DNA from: Limnoperna fortunei
Taxonomy: Eukaryota; Mollusca; Bivalvia; Mytilida; Modiolidae
DNA length: 64,000 bases
Reading direction: 5' to 3'
NCBI GenBank assembly: GCA_944474755.1
Contig: OX104120.1
Coordinates: forward strand, 37,800,067 to 37,864,066
Positions 34,765 through 47,449 of the stretch are shown piece by piece. The notes under the pieces are model-generated. The model was not told where the DNA came from. It searched no databases and saw only the letters and a program-made list of their open reading frames with translations. The number at the start of each line of letters is the position of its first letter. Position 1 is the stretch's first letter. The translations under genes were made by a program, and so were the position numbers.

Positions 34765-34835
34765 GCGCCGCTGGTGTAGTGGTATCATGCAAGATTCCCA
34801 TTCTTGCGACCCGGGTTCGATTCCCGGGCGGCGCA
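34765..34835 (+). tRNA. tRNA-Gly(CCC)
   Basis: Identical to the 33901 copy, in the second complete unit. It lies 172 bp after tRNA-Thr. Confidence 0.97.
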
Positions 34836-35383
34836 AGTATTTTTTGCATAGTTTATACATATTTTTGTGTTTCATTTCAACGTTCAGTTGTCTCAATGCC
34901 TCCGGTCAGGCAGGAAAAACAAATGTCTATTAGAAAAATAATAACGACATCGAAAACTTGAATATGAAATATATGCTTAATCTTATTTACTGAGGAAAAC
35001 AGACACACAGAATTGGCTGCAGTTGTTATTCTAGTTGTTTTTTAGTTCTACCGAAAACCATTTGATCAATTTATAACATGTGTTTTGAAATTTTTTAAAG
35101 TTTTATTCTCTATTTGAAAGATATAAGTTTGTGGCTACAAAGAAATGCATTCCCTAATTATTCATTTAAAAGAAAATTTGAAAGACAGAAATACCTGTTA
35201 GCGCTTATTTCAATTTTAGTTTTCTTTCAGATTTGCAAATGTTTTGGTTCCTTTTTTCTTTTTTCAATATTTACGATATATGTCTATGTAGTCTTGAAAC
35301 TTTTTCAGTACATGCATCAAGGGAAAAAAGAATCAACTTATAGCTGATGAAGATATACTACATTAAGCGAACGCATTATCAAA

Positions 35384-35456
35384 GCCCCTATAGCTCAGTG
35401 GTTAGAGCACTGGTCTCGTAAACCAGGGGTCGTGAGTTCGACTCTCACTGGGGGCA
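35384..35456 (+). tRNA. tRNA-Thr(CGT)
   Basis: Identical in sequence to the 34520 copy. Confidence 0.97.
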
Positions 35457-35628
35457 AATTGGCTAATTTTTTACACTCAATTTCTATACCGGAGAATTTG
35501 ACATATATAAAGTAAAACTACAAAATTGTAGGATGTTTTCAAGCAAATAGAAAATCAACTACACTAGCAGAAAAATGCTACATGCGATAACCTGCTTAAA
35601 TATATTAAATTTACAATGTCGTATTGAA

Positions 35629-35699
35629 GCGCCGCTGGTGTAGTGGTATCATGCAAGATTCCCATTCTTGCGACCCGGGTTCGATTCCCGGGCGGCGCA
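35629..35699 (+). tRNA. tRNA-Gly(CCC)
   Basis: Identical gene. The downstream spacer has a single A-to-G change (GCATGGTTTATAC). Confidence 0.97.
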
Positions 35700-36247
35700 A
35701 GTATTTTTTGCATGGTTTATACATATTTTTGTGTTTCATTTCAACGTTCAGTTGTCTCAATGCCTCCGGTCAGGCAGGAAAAACAAATGTCTATTAGAAA
35801 AATAATAACGACATCGAAAACTTGAATATGAAATATATGCTTAATCTTATTTACTGAGGAAAACAGACACACAGAATTGGCTGCAGTTGTTATTCTAGTT
35901 TTTTTTTAGTTCTACCGAAAACCATTTGATCAGTTTATAACATGTGTTTTGAAATTTTTAAAAGTTTTATTCTCTATTTGAAAGATATAAGTTTGTGGCT
36001 ACAAAGAAATGCATTCCCTAATTATTCATTTAAAAGAAAATTTGAAAGACAGAAATACCTGTTAGCGCTTATTTCAATTTTAGTTTTCTTTCTGATTTGC
36101 AAATGTTTTGGTTCCTTTTTTCTTTTTTCAATATTTACGATATATGTCTATGTAGTCTTGAAACTTTTTCAGTACATGCATCAAGGGGAAAAAGAATCAA
36201 CTTATAGCTGATGAAGATATACTACATTAAGCGAACGCATTATCAAA

Positions 36248-36320
36248 GCCCCTATAGCTCAGTGGTTAGAGCACTGGTCTCGTAAACCAGGGGTCGTGAG
36301 TTCGACTCTCACTGGGGGCA
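36248..36320 (+). tRNA. tRNA-Thr(CGT)
   Basis: Identical gene in the fourth unit. Confidence 0.97.
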
Positions 36321-36492
36321 AATTGGCTAATTTTTTACACTCAATTTCTATACCGGAGAATTTGACATATATAAAGTAAAACTACAAAATTGTAGGATGT
36401 TTTCAAGCAAATAGAAAATCAACTACACTAGCAGAAAAATGCTACATGCGATAACCTGCTTAAATATATTAAATTTACAATGTCGTATTGAA

Positions 36493-36563
36493 GCGCCGCT
36501 GGTGTAGTGGTATCATGCAAGATTCCCATTCTTGCGACCCGGGTTCGATTCCCGGGCGGCGCA
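36493..36563 (+). tRNA. tRNA-Gly(CCC)
   Basis: Identical gene. The following spacer carries the C-to-T change that distinguishes the two right-central units (GCAAATATTTTGG). Confidence 0.97.
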
Positions 36564-37112
36564 AGTATTTTTTGCATAGTTTATACATATTTTTGTGTTT
36601 CATTTCAACGTTCAGTTGTCTCAATGCCTCCGGTCAGGCAGGAAAAACAAATGTCTATTAGAAAAATAATAACGACATCGAAAACTTGAATATGAAATAT
36701 ATGCTTAATCTTATTTACTGAGGAAAACAGACACACAGAATTGGCTGCAGTTGTTATTCTAGTTGTTTTTTAGTTCTACCGAAAACCATTTGATCAATTT
36801 ATAACATGTGTTTTGAAATTTTTTAAAGTTTTATTCTCTATTTGAAAGATATAAGTTTGTGGCTACAAAGAAATGCATTCCCTAATTATTCATTTAAAAG
36901 AAAATTTGAAAGACAGAAATACCTGTTAGCGCTTATTTCAATTTTAGTTTTCTTTCTGATTTGCAAATATTTTGGTTCCTTTTTTTCTTTTTTCAATATT
37001 TACGATATATGTCTATGTAGTCTTGAAACTTTTTCAGTACATGCATCAAGGGGAAAAAGAATCAACTTATAGCTGATGAAGATATACTACATTAAGCGAA
37101 CGCATTATCAAA

Positions 37113-37185
37113 GCCCCTATAGCTCAGTGGTTAGAGCACTGGTCTCGTAAACCAGGGGTCGTGAGTTCGACTCTCACTGGGGGCA
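37113..37185 (+). tRNA. tRNA-Thr(CGT)
   Basis: Identical gene. Confidence 0.97.
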
Positions 37186-37357
37186 AATTGGCTAATTTTT
37201 TACACTCAATTTCTATACCGGAGAATTTGACATATATAAAGTAAAACTACAAAATTGTAGGATGTTTTCAAGCAAATAGAAAATCAACTACACTAGCAGA
37301 AAAATGCTACATGCGATAACCTGCTTAAATATATTAAATTTACAATGTCGTATTGAA

Positions 37358-37428
37358 GCGCCGCTGGTGTAGTGGTATCATGCAAGATTCCCATTCTTGC
37401 GACCCGGGTTCGATTCCCGGGCGGCGCA
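37358..37428 (+). tRNA. tRNA-Gly(CCC)
   Basis: Identical gene. The spacer has an extra A in TTAGAAAAAATAATAACG. Confidence 0.97.
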
Positions 37429-37978
37429 AGTATTTTTTGCATAGTTTATACATATTTTTGTGTTTCATTTCAACGTTCAGTTGTCTCAATGCCTCCGGTC
37501 AGGCAGGAAAAACAAATGTCTATTAGAAAAAATAATAACGACATCGAAAACTTGAATATGAAATATATGCTTAATCTTATTTACTGAGGAAAACAGACAC
37601 ACAGAATTGGCTGCAGTTATTATTCTAGTTGTTTTTTAGTTCTACCGAAAACCATTTGATCAATTTATAACATGTGTTTTGAAATTTTTTAAAGTTTTAT
37701 TCTCTATTTGAAAGATATAAGTTTGTGGCTACAAAGAAATGCATTCCCTAATTATTCATTTAAAAGAAAATTTGAAAGACAGAAATACCTGTTAGCGCTT
37801 ATTTCAATTTTAGTTTTCTTTCTGATTTGCAAATATTTTGGTTCCTTTTTTTCTTTTTTCAATATTTACGATATATGTCTATGTAGTCTTGAAACTTTTT
37901 CAGTACATGCATCAAGGGGAAAAAGAATCAATTTATAGCTGATGAAGATATACTACATTAAGCAAACGCATTATCAAA

Positions 37979-38051
37979 GCCCCTATAGCTCAGTGGTTAG
38001 AGCACTGGTCTCGTAAACCAGGGGTCGTGAGTTCGACTCTCACTGGGGGCA
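37979..38051 (+). tRNA. tRNA-Thr(CGT)
   Basis: Identical gene. The trailer differs (GCAAATAGGCTATATTTTTAC), leaving a T5 instead of a T6 terminator. Confidence 0.97.
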
Positions 38052-38223
38052 AATAGGCTATATTTTTACACTCAATTTCTATACCGGAGAATTTGACATA
38101 TATAAAGTAAAACTACAAAATTGTAGGATGTTTTCAAGCAAATAGAAAATCAACTACACAAGCAGAAAAATGCTTCATGCGATAACCTGCTTAAATATAT
38201 TAAATTTACAATGTCGTATTGAA

Positions 38224-38294
38224 GCGCCGCTGGTGTAGTGGTATCATGCAAGATTCCCATTCTTGCGACCCGGGTTCGATTCCCGGGCGGCGCA
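38224..38294 (+). tRNA. tRNA-Gly(CCC)
   Basis: Sixth and last intact tRNA-Gly. The flanks carry a few private changes (GCTTCATGCG, ATTTATGTG), as expected for an edge unit. Confidence 0.97.
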
Positions 38295-38842
38295 AGTATT
38301 TTTTGCATAGTTTATACATATTTATGTGTTTCATTTCAACGTTCAGTTGTCTCAATGCCTCCGGTCAGGCAGGAAAAACAAATGTCTATTAGAAAAATAA
38401 TAACGACATCGAAAACTTGAATATGAAATATATGCTTAATCTTATTTACTGAGGAAAACAGACACACAGAATTGGCTGCAGTTGTTATTCTAGTTTTTTT
38501 CCAGTTCTACCGAAAACCATTTGATCAATTTATAACATGTGTTTTGAAATTTTTTAAAGTTTTATTCTCTATTTGAAAGATATAAGTTTGTGGCTACAAA
38601 GAAATGCATTCCCTAATTATTCATTTAAAAGAAAATTTGAAAGACAGAAATACCTGTTAGCGCTTATTTCAATTTTAGTTTTCTTTCTGATTTGCAAATG
38701 TTTTGGTTCCTTTTTTCTTTTTTCAATATTTACGATATATATCTATGTAGTCTTGAAACTTTTTCAGTACATGCATCAAGGGGAAAAAGAATCAATTTAT
38801 AGCTGATGAAGATATACTACATTAAGCAAACGCATTATCAAA

Positions 38843-38878
38843 GCCCCTATAGCTCAGTGGTTAGAGCACTGGTCTCGT
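38843..38878 (+). pseudogene. tRNA-Thr 5' half, truncated in the anticodon loop
   Basis: The sequence matches tRNA-Thr from its first base to the anticodon (GGTCTCGT) and then changes abruptly to unrelated DNA (GGACGGTCGGG). The array therefore ends exactly at the anticodon, and the product cannot fold. Confidence 0.93.
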
Positions 38879-39107
38879 GGACGGTCGGGTGCACCCTTAA
38901 TGGCGATGGACGTGTTTTTGCCTGCTCTTGAAGTTTAACTGATTTTCAAGGATTTGCTCGGAATACCAAGCTTATTGGAGTGAATACTTAAACTCTTCCT
39001 TGATTTGACAGTAAGTTTTTCAGAAGTATTGACAAGAACGTTTTTTACAATTCCATTTAAAAACTTCATCGTTCAAAACATTTCCGAGGTTCACCACAGG
39101 CTAAGAT
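38879..39107. other. Unique DNA upstream of the interrupted reading frame
   Basis: Single-copy sequence between the tRNA array break and the ATG at 39108. It presumably holds the promoter or 5' UTR of the following frame, but no motif was recognised. Confidence 0.35.
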
Positions 39108-39654
39108 ATGGAACGTTTACCTTTATTGTTGAGAAATTCTATACAGAGTGCATGTGAACAATATCGAATGATTTCATATACATTACATGGAGATGAAGAC
39201 AAAGCCAGGATTTCAATTATGTTTTCTAATCACGATAATAAACAAATAAAGCGAAAATCAAATTCTTCGGTGAAAAGGGACACTAAACGTATGCGGGAAT
39301 ATAATTTTGCTCGTAACAATGAAACCCCTCAAGAAAAATATGATGATATAGAAGATACTATATGTACAATAAATAAACAAGTGATTGTAAATGATAGGAG
39401 CAATAACGTTATAAAAGATATGGAGATTGATAACAATGATTCCCCGTGTCGGGCCTTACGATTGACCAGTACACAAGACTGAAGATATTATTGATTTTCA
39501 CTTCGATAAACGTGTCAACAATGAAACTAGTAAGACCAGTTCACATTCAACCGTGACAATAGATGACAAACAATTGGCTACAGGTAAAGAGGTGTGTAAA
39601 CAAAAGGAGATAAGAATAAATGAAAATGTAAATAAAGAAACAGTTGTAAATAAG
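39108..39654 (+). pseudogene. Unidentified charged protein, 5' part (interrupted by the array)
   Basis: The frame from the ATG at 39108 runs to 39482: MERLPLLLRNSIQSACEQYR, YTLHGDEDKARISIMFSN, then a very basic KRKSNSSVKRDTKRMREYNF segment and an acidic Asp/Glu/Asn-rich tail. The open frame then continues one base out of register from 39466 (EDIIDFHFDKRVNN) to ...KETVVNK at 39654, where the repeat array starts. The one-base shift suggests a pseudogene or a sequence error. The protein looks hydrophilic, probably nuclear or DNA-associated. The basic motif recalls uncharacterised, often transposon-associated, invertebrate proteins. The 3' continuation is at 63702-64000. Confidence 0.5.
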
Positions 39655-40314
39655 GTAGCAGTATACGGTTTTGTAGTTTAGTTTCGAATGTCCCCCTGTG
39701 AAATTCCTTAATATAGTAGTATGGTCCAGTTGCAGTTTACTCACATCTATGATAAATGAAATGCAATAAATTTTTGAAGTGTCAGTAGAAAGTGTCATGT
39801 TTATAGAAAAGAAATATATATAATATTTGGTTGTCATCCTTGTTATAGTAGTAAAACCCCGAGACTGCCTATAAGACCATTTGACTCCTAGCTTTAGCTC
39901 TCTCTGATGCATTAAAATAGCATGTTCCTTGTCAACAAAATTGTGTGAAATCGAGGTGGATGACAAGTATTTTGCCAGTGTTTTTCTGCTTTGAAATTGA
40001 TCTTAATACACAAATATATATGTCATATTGCTCTTCTGTTAGGCGTTACCGTGTCAGAATTTTTCAAATGAAGGTAAATGCTAATGATTTGTCCGATTTT
40101 CTCACATGAAACAGATGATTTTTATCGATGACTTGATAAAAATCTTATCAAGTTACCATGAAACTGAAAATGCAGGACACAAATTAAATATATGTACAAC
40201 ATTTCCAGTACAATTGGATCTATTCAAAAATGTCACACATGTTTTTATTTGACAAAACAAGACCACGACCTCTGTTGATAATATTTTAATGCAAAGAACC
40301 GTATATTGCATCCT
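39653..40314. mobile_element. Module A: 662-bp MITE-like element with terminal inverted repeats
   Basis: The left end is AGGTAGCAGTATACGG. The right end is CCGTATATTGCATCCT, whose complement AGGATGCAATATACGG matches at 13 of 16 bases. Inside the array A lies between TTAA tetranucleotides. At the outer host junctions the flanks are TAA on both sides if the element is read as GG...CC. It contains a 9-bp perfect hairpin, ACTTGATAA-AAATC-TTATCAAGT, at 40131-40153. A 105-codon minus-strand frame ends in the left inverted repeat but shows no transposase features. It looks like a non-autonomous DNA transposon of the TTAA or TAA/TTA target class. Confidence 0.7.
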
Positions 40315-41767
40315 TTAAGAAGAGCATATTTTTATAAACTCACAATATCTTCATTTTAAGATGTCCTTGTATTTTATGACACCTGTACTTGTGTTTAAGA
40401 CTGTTTGTAGTAAGATATTTGCCATGAAAATGTATTAAATTGGACTTTATCTGGCAACACTTATATCAAGAAAGATAACTCTGTTTCAGCCTTGTTTTAA
40501 AAACTATTTTATATCAACAGTGACACATTTAATATTTGACTAAAGGTTTATTTCTGTTGAGTAGAAGCAGAGTAGGCATAGCAACCTGATAATACTCAGT
40601 CATTTTAAAATGAATTGACTTCATCGACAATGTAAATTTAACTTGAAAGATTGATTTTTGGCACTTTGTGCTAGTTTTTTATTGTTGATCACCCCAAACA
40701 GTTAGTTTAGGCACTGTAACTGTCAGGTACTTAGTTAAGTTTCTCTACTCATGTTTGTAACAACTACACCTATGTGTTTGTATGTGCAGGCAACTTAAAA
40801 CATGTGGGAAAAAAAACAAAACAGAAAATTGTTCACCCTTTTATGTCACTGAAACGAGTAAAAAGTTATTATTTTTCCCCGCCTTTAGTACAATAGTATT
40901 GTGTGTTTATTGCAAGTAGACAGAAAGTATTCAATTAAAATTAGCCTATTGTGCACTTGATATCAACTATTGCACACTATTCTCATCTGTTCACTTTAAA
41001 ACTTAAGTTGCGATATTTCTACTTATATGCGGATGAATGCATGCCTTGAATCTGACATAATTCACAAATATGTTTTCTTCAAACTCTTTATAGAAGTGGT
41101 CAGCTAATGTGATGTTCAGATCACTATCTTTTTCAGGTCACTACTGAGTAGGAAGAACTTTAGTATTGTGATTTGACAAAGATTTTGACTGCATTTTTAC
41201 ATCATCTTGTCTTCTTGTGATTTTGACCGTGTTAAGCCCAGACACAGAAAGGAAGAATCATCACTCTAACTGTAAGATTTATGACCAAATGGAATTTGAT
41301 TGAATTTGATTCTTATTTGGAGTACATTTTGTGATCATTTCATGCAATTTCTTTTTTTGGCTTTTACCACCCTATTTTTTTTTCTCTAAAACTCTATTTT
41401 TTATATTTTCATATAAAAAGCCTAATATGATTAAATTTTTTTGCCGTGTAATGACAAGTAACCTTAATTTTGCATTTCTCTCAACTCTTTCGACTTTGTA
41501 AACAAAGCTTGGTTGTAAGCGCACAAATGTATAATTTTATTTTTGCCATATTGTTCATTAGAAAAAAGTTTTATGCTTTTTTATGTCAATGAAATCTTGC
41601 ATGAATTTAAATCCGAAAACTTGCAGTAAGGTACATGTTCTAAAAACATTATATCTCTTCAACCAAAGCAAATACAAGGTTCATATTAAGTAATTTTTAG
41701 TCAGAATTTAATAATGTATTTGCAGAAGAAACAAAGTTGCAAATAAAAATTACATTTTTAGACTTAA
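40315..41767. repeat. Module B: ~1.45-kb AT-rich unit (representative copy)
   Basis: It begins TTAAGAAGAGCATA and ends TTTTTAGACTTAA, so its two ends form a short palindrome around TTAA. It contains no substantial open frame, only T-rich and A-rich tracts and a GTGTTTGTATGTGCAG segment. No RNA gene or protein motif was found. Confidence 0.75.
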
Positions 41768-44700
41768 AGGTAGCAGTATACGGTTTTGTAGTTTAGTTTC
41801 GAATGTCCCCCTGTGAAATTCCTTAATATAGTAGTATGGTCCAGTTGCAGTTTACTCACATCTATGATAAATGAAATGCAATAAATTTTTGAAGTGTCAG
41901 TAGAAAGTGTCATGTTTATAGAAAAGAAATATATATAATATTTGGTTGTCATCCTTGTTATAGTAGTAAAACCCCGAGACTGCCTATAAGACCATTTGAC
42001 TCCTAGCTTTAGCTCTCTCTGATGCATTAAAATAGCATGTTCCTTGTCAACAAAATTGTGTGAAATCGAGGTGGATGACAAGTATTTTGCCAGTGTTTTT
42101 CTGCTTTGAAATTGATCTTAATACACAAATATATATATGTCATATTGCTCTTCTGTTAGGCGTTACCGTGTCAGAATTTTTCAAATGAAGGTAAATGCTA
42201 ATGATTTGTCCGATTTTCTCACATGAAACAGATGATTTTTATCGATGACTTGATAAAAATCTTATCAAGTTACCATGAAACTGAAAATGCAGGACACAAA
42301 TTAAATATATGTACAACATTTCCAGTACAATTGGATCTATTCAAAAATGTCACACATGTTTTTATTTGACAAAACAAGACCACGACCTCTGTTGATAATA
42401 TTTTAATGCAAAGAACCGTATATTGCATCCTTTAAGAAGAGCATATTTTTATAAACTCACAATATCTTCATTTTAAGATGTCCTTGTATTTTATGACACC
42501 TGTACTTGTGTTTAAGACTGTTTGTAGTAAGATATTTGCCATGAAAATGTATTAAATTGGACTTTATCTGGCAACACTTATATCAAGAAAGATAACTCTG
42601 TTTCAGCCTTGTTTTAAAAACTATTTTATATCAACAGTGACACATTTAATATTTGACTAAAGGTTTATTTCTGTTGAGTAGAAGCAGAGTAGGCATAGCA
42701 ACCTGATAATACTCAGTCATTTTAAAATGAATTGACTTCATCGACAATGTAAATTTAACTTGAAAGATTGATTTTTGGCACTTTGTGCTAGTTTTTTATT
42801 GTTGATCACCCCAAACAGTTAGTTTAGGCACTGTAACTGTCAGGTACTTAGTTAAGTTTCTCTACTCATGTTTGTAACAACTACACCTATGTGTTTGTAT
42901 GTGCAGGCAACTTAAAACATGTGGGAAAAAAAACAAAACAGAAAATTGTTCACCCTTTTATGTCACTGAAACGAGTAAAAAGTTATTATTTTTCCCCGCC
43001 TTTAGTACAATAGTATTGTGTGTTTATTGCAAGTAGACAGAAAGTATTCAATTAAAATTAGCCTATTGTGCACTTGATATCAACTATTGCACACTATTCT
43101 CATCTGTTCACTTTAAAACTTAAGTTGCGATATTTCTACTTATATGCGGATGAATGCATGCCTTGAATCTGACATAATTCACAAATATGTTTTCTTCAAA
43201 CTCTTTATAGAAGTGGTCAGCTAATGTGATGTTCAGATCACTATCTTTTTCAGGTCACTACTGAGTAGGAAGAACTTTAGTATTGTGATTTGACAAAGAT
43301 TTTGACTGCATTTTTACATCATCTTGTCTTCTTGTGATTTTGACCGTGTTAAGCCCAGACACAGAAAGGAAGAATCATCACTCTAACTGTAAGATTTATG
43401 ACCAAATGGAATTTGATTGAATTTGATTCTTATTTGGAGTACATTTTGTGATCATTTCATGCAATTTCTTTTTTTGGCTTTTACCACCCTATTTTTTTTT
43501 CTCTAAAACTCTATTTTTTATATTTTCATATAAAAAGCCTAATATGATTAAATTTTTTTGCCGTGTAATGACAAGTAACCTTAATTTTGCATTTCTCTCA
43601 ACTCTTTCGACTTTGTAAACAAAGCTTGGTTGTAAGCGCACAAATGTATAATTTTATTTTTGCCATATTGTTCATTAGAAAAAAGTTTTATGCTTTTTTA
43701 TGTCAATGAAATCTTGCATGAATTTAAATCCGAAAACTTGCAGTAAGGTACATGTTCTAAAAACATTATATCTTTTCAACCAAAGCAAATACAAGGTTCA
43801 TATTAAGTAATTTTTAGTCAGAATTTAATAATGTATTTGCAGAAGAAACAAAGTTGCAAATAAAAATTACATTTTTAGACTTAAAGGTAGCAGTATACGG
43901 TTTTGTAGTTTAGTTTCGAATGTCCCCCTGTGAAATTCCTTAATATAGTAGTATGGTCCAGTTGCAGTTTACTCACATCTATGATAAATGAAATGCAATA
44001 AATTTTTGAAGTGTCAGTAGAAAGTGTCATGTTTATAGAAAAGAAATATATATAATATTTGGTTGTCATCCTTGTTATAGTAGTAAAACCCCGAGACTGC
44101 CTATAAGACCATTTGACTCCTAGCTTTAGCTCTCTCTGATGCATTAAAATAGCATGTTCCTTGTCAACAAAATTGTGTGAAATCGAGGTGGATGACAAGT
44201 ATTTTGCCAGTGTTTTTCTGCTTTGAAATTGATCTTAATACACAAATATATATGTCATATTGCTCTTCTGTTAGGCGTTACCGTGTCAGAATTTTTCAAA
44301 TGAAGGTAAATGCTAATGATTTGTCCGATTTTCTCACATGAAACAGATGATTTTTATCGATGACTTGATAAAAATCTTATCAAGTTACCATGAAACTGAA
44401 AATGCAGGACACAAATTAAATATATGTACAACATTTCCAGTACAATTGGATCTATTCAAAAATGTCACACATGTTTTTATTTGACAAAACAAGACCACGA
44501 CCTCTGTTGATAATATTTTAATGCAAAGAACCGTATATTGCATCTCTTAAGAAGAGCATATTTTTATAAACTCACAATATCTTCATTTTAAGATGTCCTT
44601 GTATTTTATGACACCTGTACTTGTGTTTAAGACTGTTTGTAGTAAGATATTTGCCATGAAAATGTATTAAATTGGACTTTATCTGGCAACACTTATATCA

Positions 44701-45999
44701 AGAAAGATAACTCTGTTTCAGCCTTGTTTTAAAAACTATTTTATATCAACAGTGACACATTTAATATTTGACTAAAGGTTTATTTCTGTTGAGTAGAAGC
44801 AGAGTAGGCATAGCAACCTGATAATACTCAGTCATTTTAAAATGAATTGACTTCATCGACAATGTAAATTTAACTTGAAAGATTGATTTTTGGCACTTTG
44901 TGCTAGTTTTTTATTGTTGATCACCCCAAACAGTTAGTTTAGGCACTGTAACTGTCAGGTACTTAGTTAAGTTTCTCTACTCATGTTTGTAACAACTACA
45001 CCTATGTGTTTGTATGTGCAGGCAACTTAAAACATGTGGGAAAAAAAACAAAACAGAAAATTGTTCACCCTTTTATGTCACTGAAACGAGTAAAAAGTTA
45101 TTATTTTTCCCCGCCTTTAGTACAATAGTATTGTGTGTTTATTGCAAGTAGACAGAAAGTATTCAATTAAAATTAGCCTATTGTGCACTTGATATCAACT
45201 ATTGCACACTATTCTCATCTGTTCACTTTAAAACTTAAGTTGCGATATTTCTACTTATATGCGGATGAATGCATGCCTTGAATCTGACATAATTCACAAA
45301 TATGTTTTCTTCAAACTCTTTATAGAAGTGGTCAGCTAATGTGATGTTCAGATCACTATCTTTTTCAGGTCACTACTGAGTAGGAAGAACTTTAGTATTG
45401 TGATTTGACAAAGATTTTGACTGCATTTTTACATCATCTTGTCTTCTTGTGATTTTGACCGTGTTAAGCCCAGACACAGAAAGGAAGAATCATCACTCTA
45501 ACTGTAAGATTTATGACCAAATGGAATTTGATTGAATTTGATTCTTATTTGGAGTACATTTTGTGATCATTTCATGCAATTTCTTTTTTTGGCTTTTACC
45601 ACCCTATTTTTTTTTCTCTAAAACTCTATTTTTTATATTTTCATATAAAAAGCCTAATATGATTAAATTTTTTTGCCGTGTAATGACAAGTAACCTTAAT
45701 TTTGCATTTCTCTCAACTCTTTCGACTTTGTAAACAAAGCTTGGTTGTAAGCGCACAAATGTATAATTTTATTTTTGCCATATTGTTCATTAGAAAAAAG
45801 TTTTATGCTTTTTTATGTCAATGAAATCTTGCATGAATTTAAATCCGAAAACTTGCAGTAAGGTACATGTTCTAAAAACATTATATCTTTTCAACCAAAG
45901 CAAATACAAGGTTCATATTAAGTAATTTTTAGTCAGAATTTAATAATGTATTTGCAGAAGAAACAAAGTTGCAAATAAAAATTACATTTTTAGACTTAA

Positions 46000-47449
46000 A
46001 GAAGAGCATATTTTTATAAACTCACAATATCTTCATTTTAAGATGTCCTTGTATTTTATGACACCTGTACTTGTGTTTAAGACTGTTTGTAGTAAGATAT
46101 TTGCCATGAAAATGTATTAAATTGGACTTTATCTGGCAACACTTATATCAAGAAAGATAACTCTGTTTCAGCCTTGTTTTAAAAACTATTTTATATCAAC
46201 AGTGACACATTTAATATTTGACTAAAGGTTTATTTCTGTTGAGTAGAAGCAGAGTAGGCATAGCAACCTGATAATACTCAGTCATTTTAAAATGAATTGA
46301 CTTCATCGACAATGTAAATTTAACTTGAAAGATTGATTTTTGGCACTTTGTGCTAGTTTTTTATTGTTGATCACCCCAAACAGTTAGTTTAGGCACTGTA
46401 ACTGTCAGGTACTTAGTTAAGTTTCTCTACTCATGTTTGTAACAACTACACCTATGTGTTTGTATGTGCAGGCAACTTAAAACATGTGGGAAAAAAAACA
46501 AAACAGAAAATTGTTCACCCTTTTATGTCACTGAAACGAGTAAAAAGTTATTATTTTTCCCCGCCTTTAGTACAATAGTATTGTGTGTTTATTGCAAGTA
46601 GACAGAAAGTATTCAATTAAAATTAGCCTATTGTGCACTTGATATCAACTATTGCACACTATTCTCATCTGTTCACTTTAAAACTTAAGTTGCGATATTT
46701 CTACTTATATGCGGATGAATGCATGCCTTGAATCTGACATAATTCACAAATATGTTTTCTTCAAACTCTTTATAGAAGTGGTCAGCTAATGTGATGTTCA
46801 GATCACTATCTTTTTCAGGTCACTACTGAGTAGGAAGAACTTTAGTATTGTGATTTGACAAAGATTTTGACTGCATTTTTACATCATCTTGTCTTCTTGT
46901 GATTTTGACCGTGTTAAGCCCAGACACAGAAAGGAAGAATCATCACTCTAACTGTAAGATTTATGACCAAATGGAATTTGATTGAATTTGATTCTTATTT
47001 GGAGTACATTTTGTGATCATTTCATGCAATTTCTTTTTTTGGCTTTTACCACCCTATTTTTTTTTCTCTAAAACTCTATTTTTTATATTTTCATATAAAA
47101 AGCCTAATATGATTAAATTTTTTTGCCGTGTAATGACAAGTAACCTTAATTTTGCATTTCTCTCAACTCTTTCGACTTTGTAAACAAAGCTTGGTTGTAA
47201 GCGCACAAATGTATAATTTTATTTTTGCCATATTGTTCATTAGAAAAAAGTTTTATGCTTTTTTATGTCAATGAAATCTTGCATGAATTTAAATCCGAAA
47301 ACTTGCAGTAAGGTACATGTTCTAAAAACATTATATCTTTTCAACCAAAGCAAATACAAGGTTCATATTAAGTAATTTTTAGTCAGAATTTAATAATGTA
47401 TTTGCAGAAGAAACAAAGTTGCAAATAAAAATTACATTTTTAGACTTAA
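46000..47449. repeat. B-only unit 1 (no A module)
   Basis: The junction reads GACTTAAAGAAGAGC, i.e. B directly joined to B through one TTAA, with one extra A compared with A-B junctions. Confidence 0.93.

Larger units (their letters stand above)
33318..38878 (+). repeat. Tandem array of ~864-bp tRNA-Thr/tRNA-Gly units
   Basis: Spacing between successive tRNA-Gly genes is 864, 864, 864, 865 and 866 bp. Each unit holds a tRNA-Thr(CGT), a 172-bp spacer, a tRNA-Gly(CCC) and a ~548-bp spacer. Units are nearly identical, with scattered single-base changes (for example the TTTTTTTT/TTGTTTTT variants in the spacer). The first unit is eroded: it has internal deletions at about 33489 and 33767 and damaged tRNAs. 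The last stops inside the tRNA-Thr anticodon loop at 38878. T6 pol III terminators follow each tRNA. Confidence 0.97.

Noticed and set aside
33915..38420. Repeated 60-71 codon frames starting in each tRNA-Gly
   Set aside because: They are readings through the tRNA gene and its trailer. The tRNA explains the conservation.
34214..38806. Repeated 76-89 codon frames with a hydrophobic segment in the tRNA spacer
   Set aside because: Two units have a one-base insertion that changes the C terminus and others carry non-conservative changes, so there is no sign of selection. They are spacer DNA.
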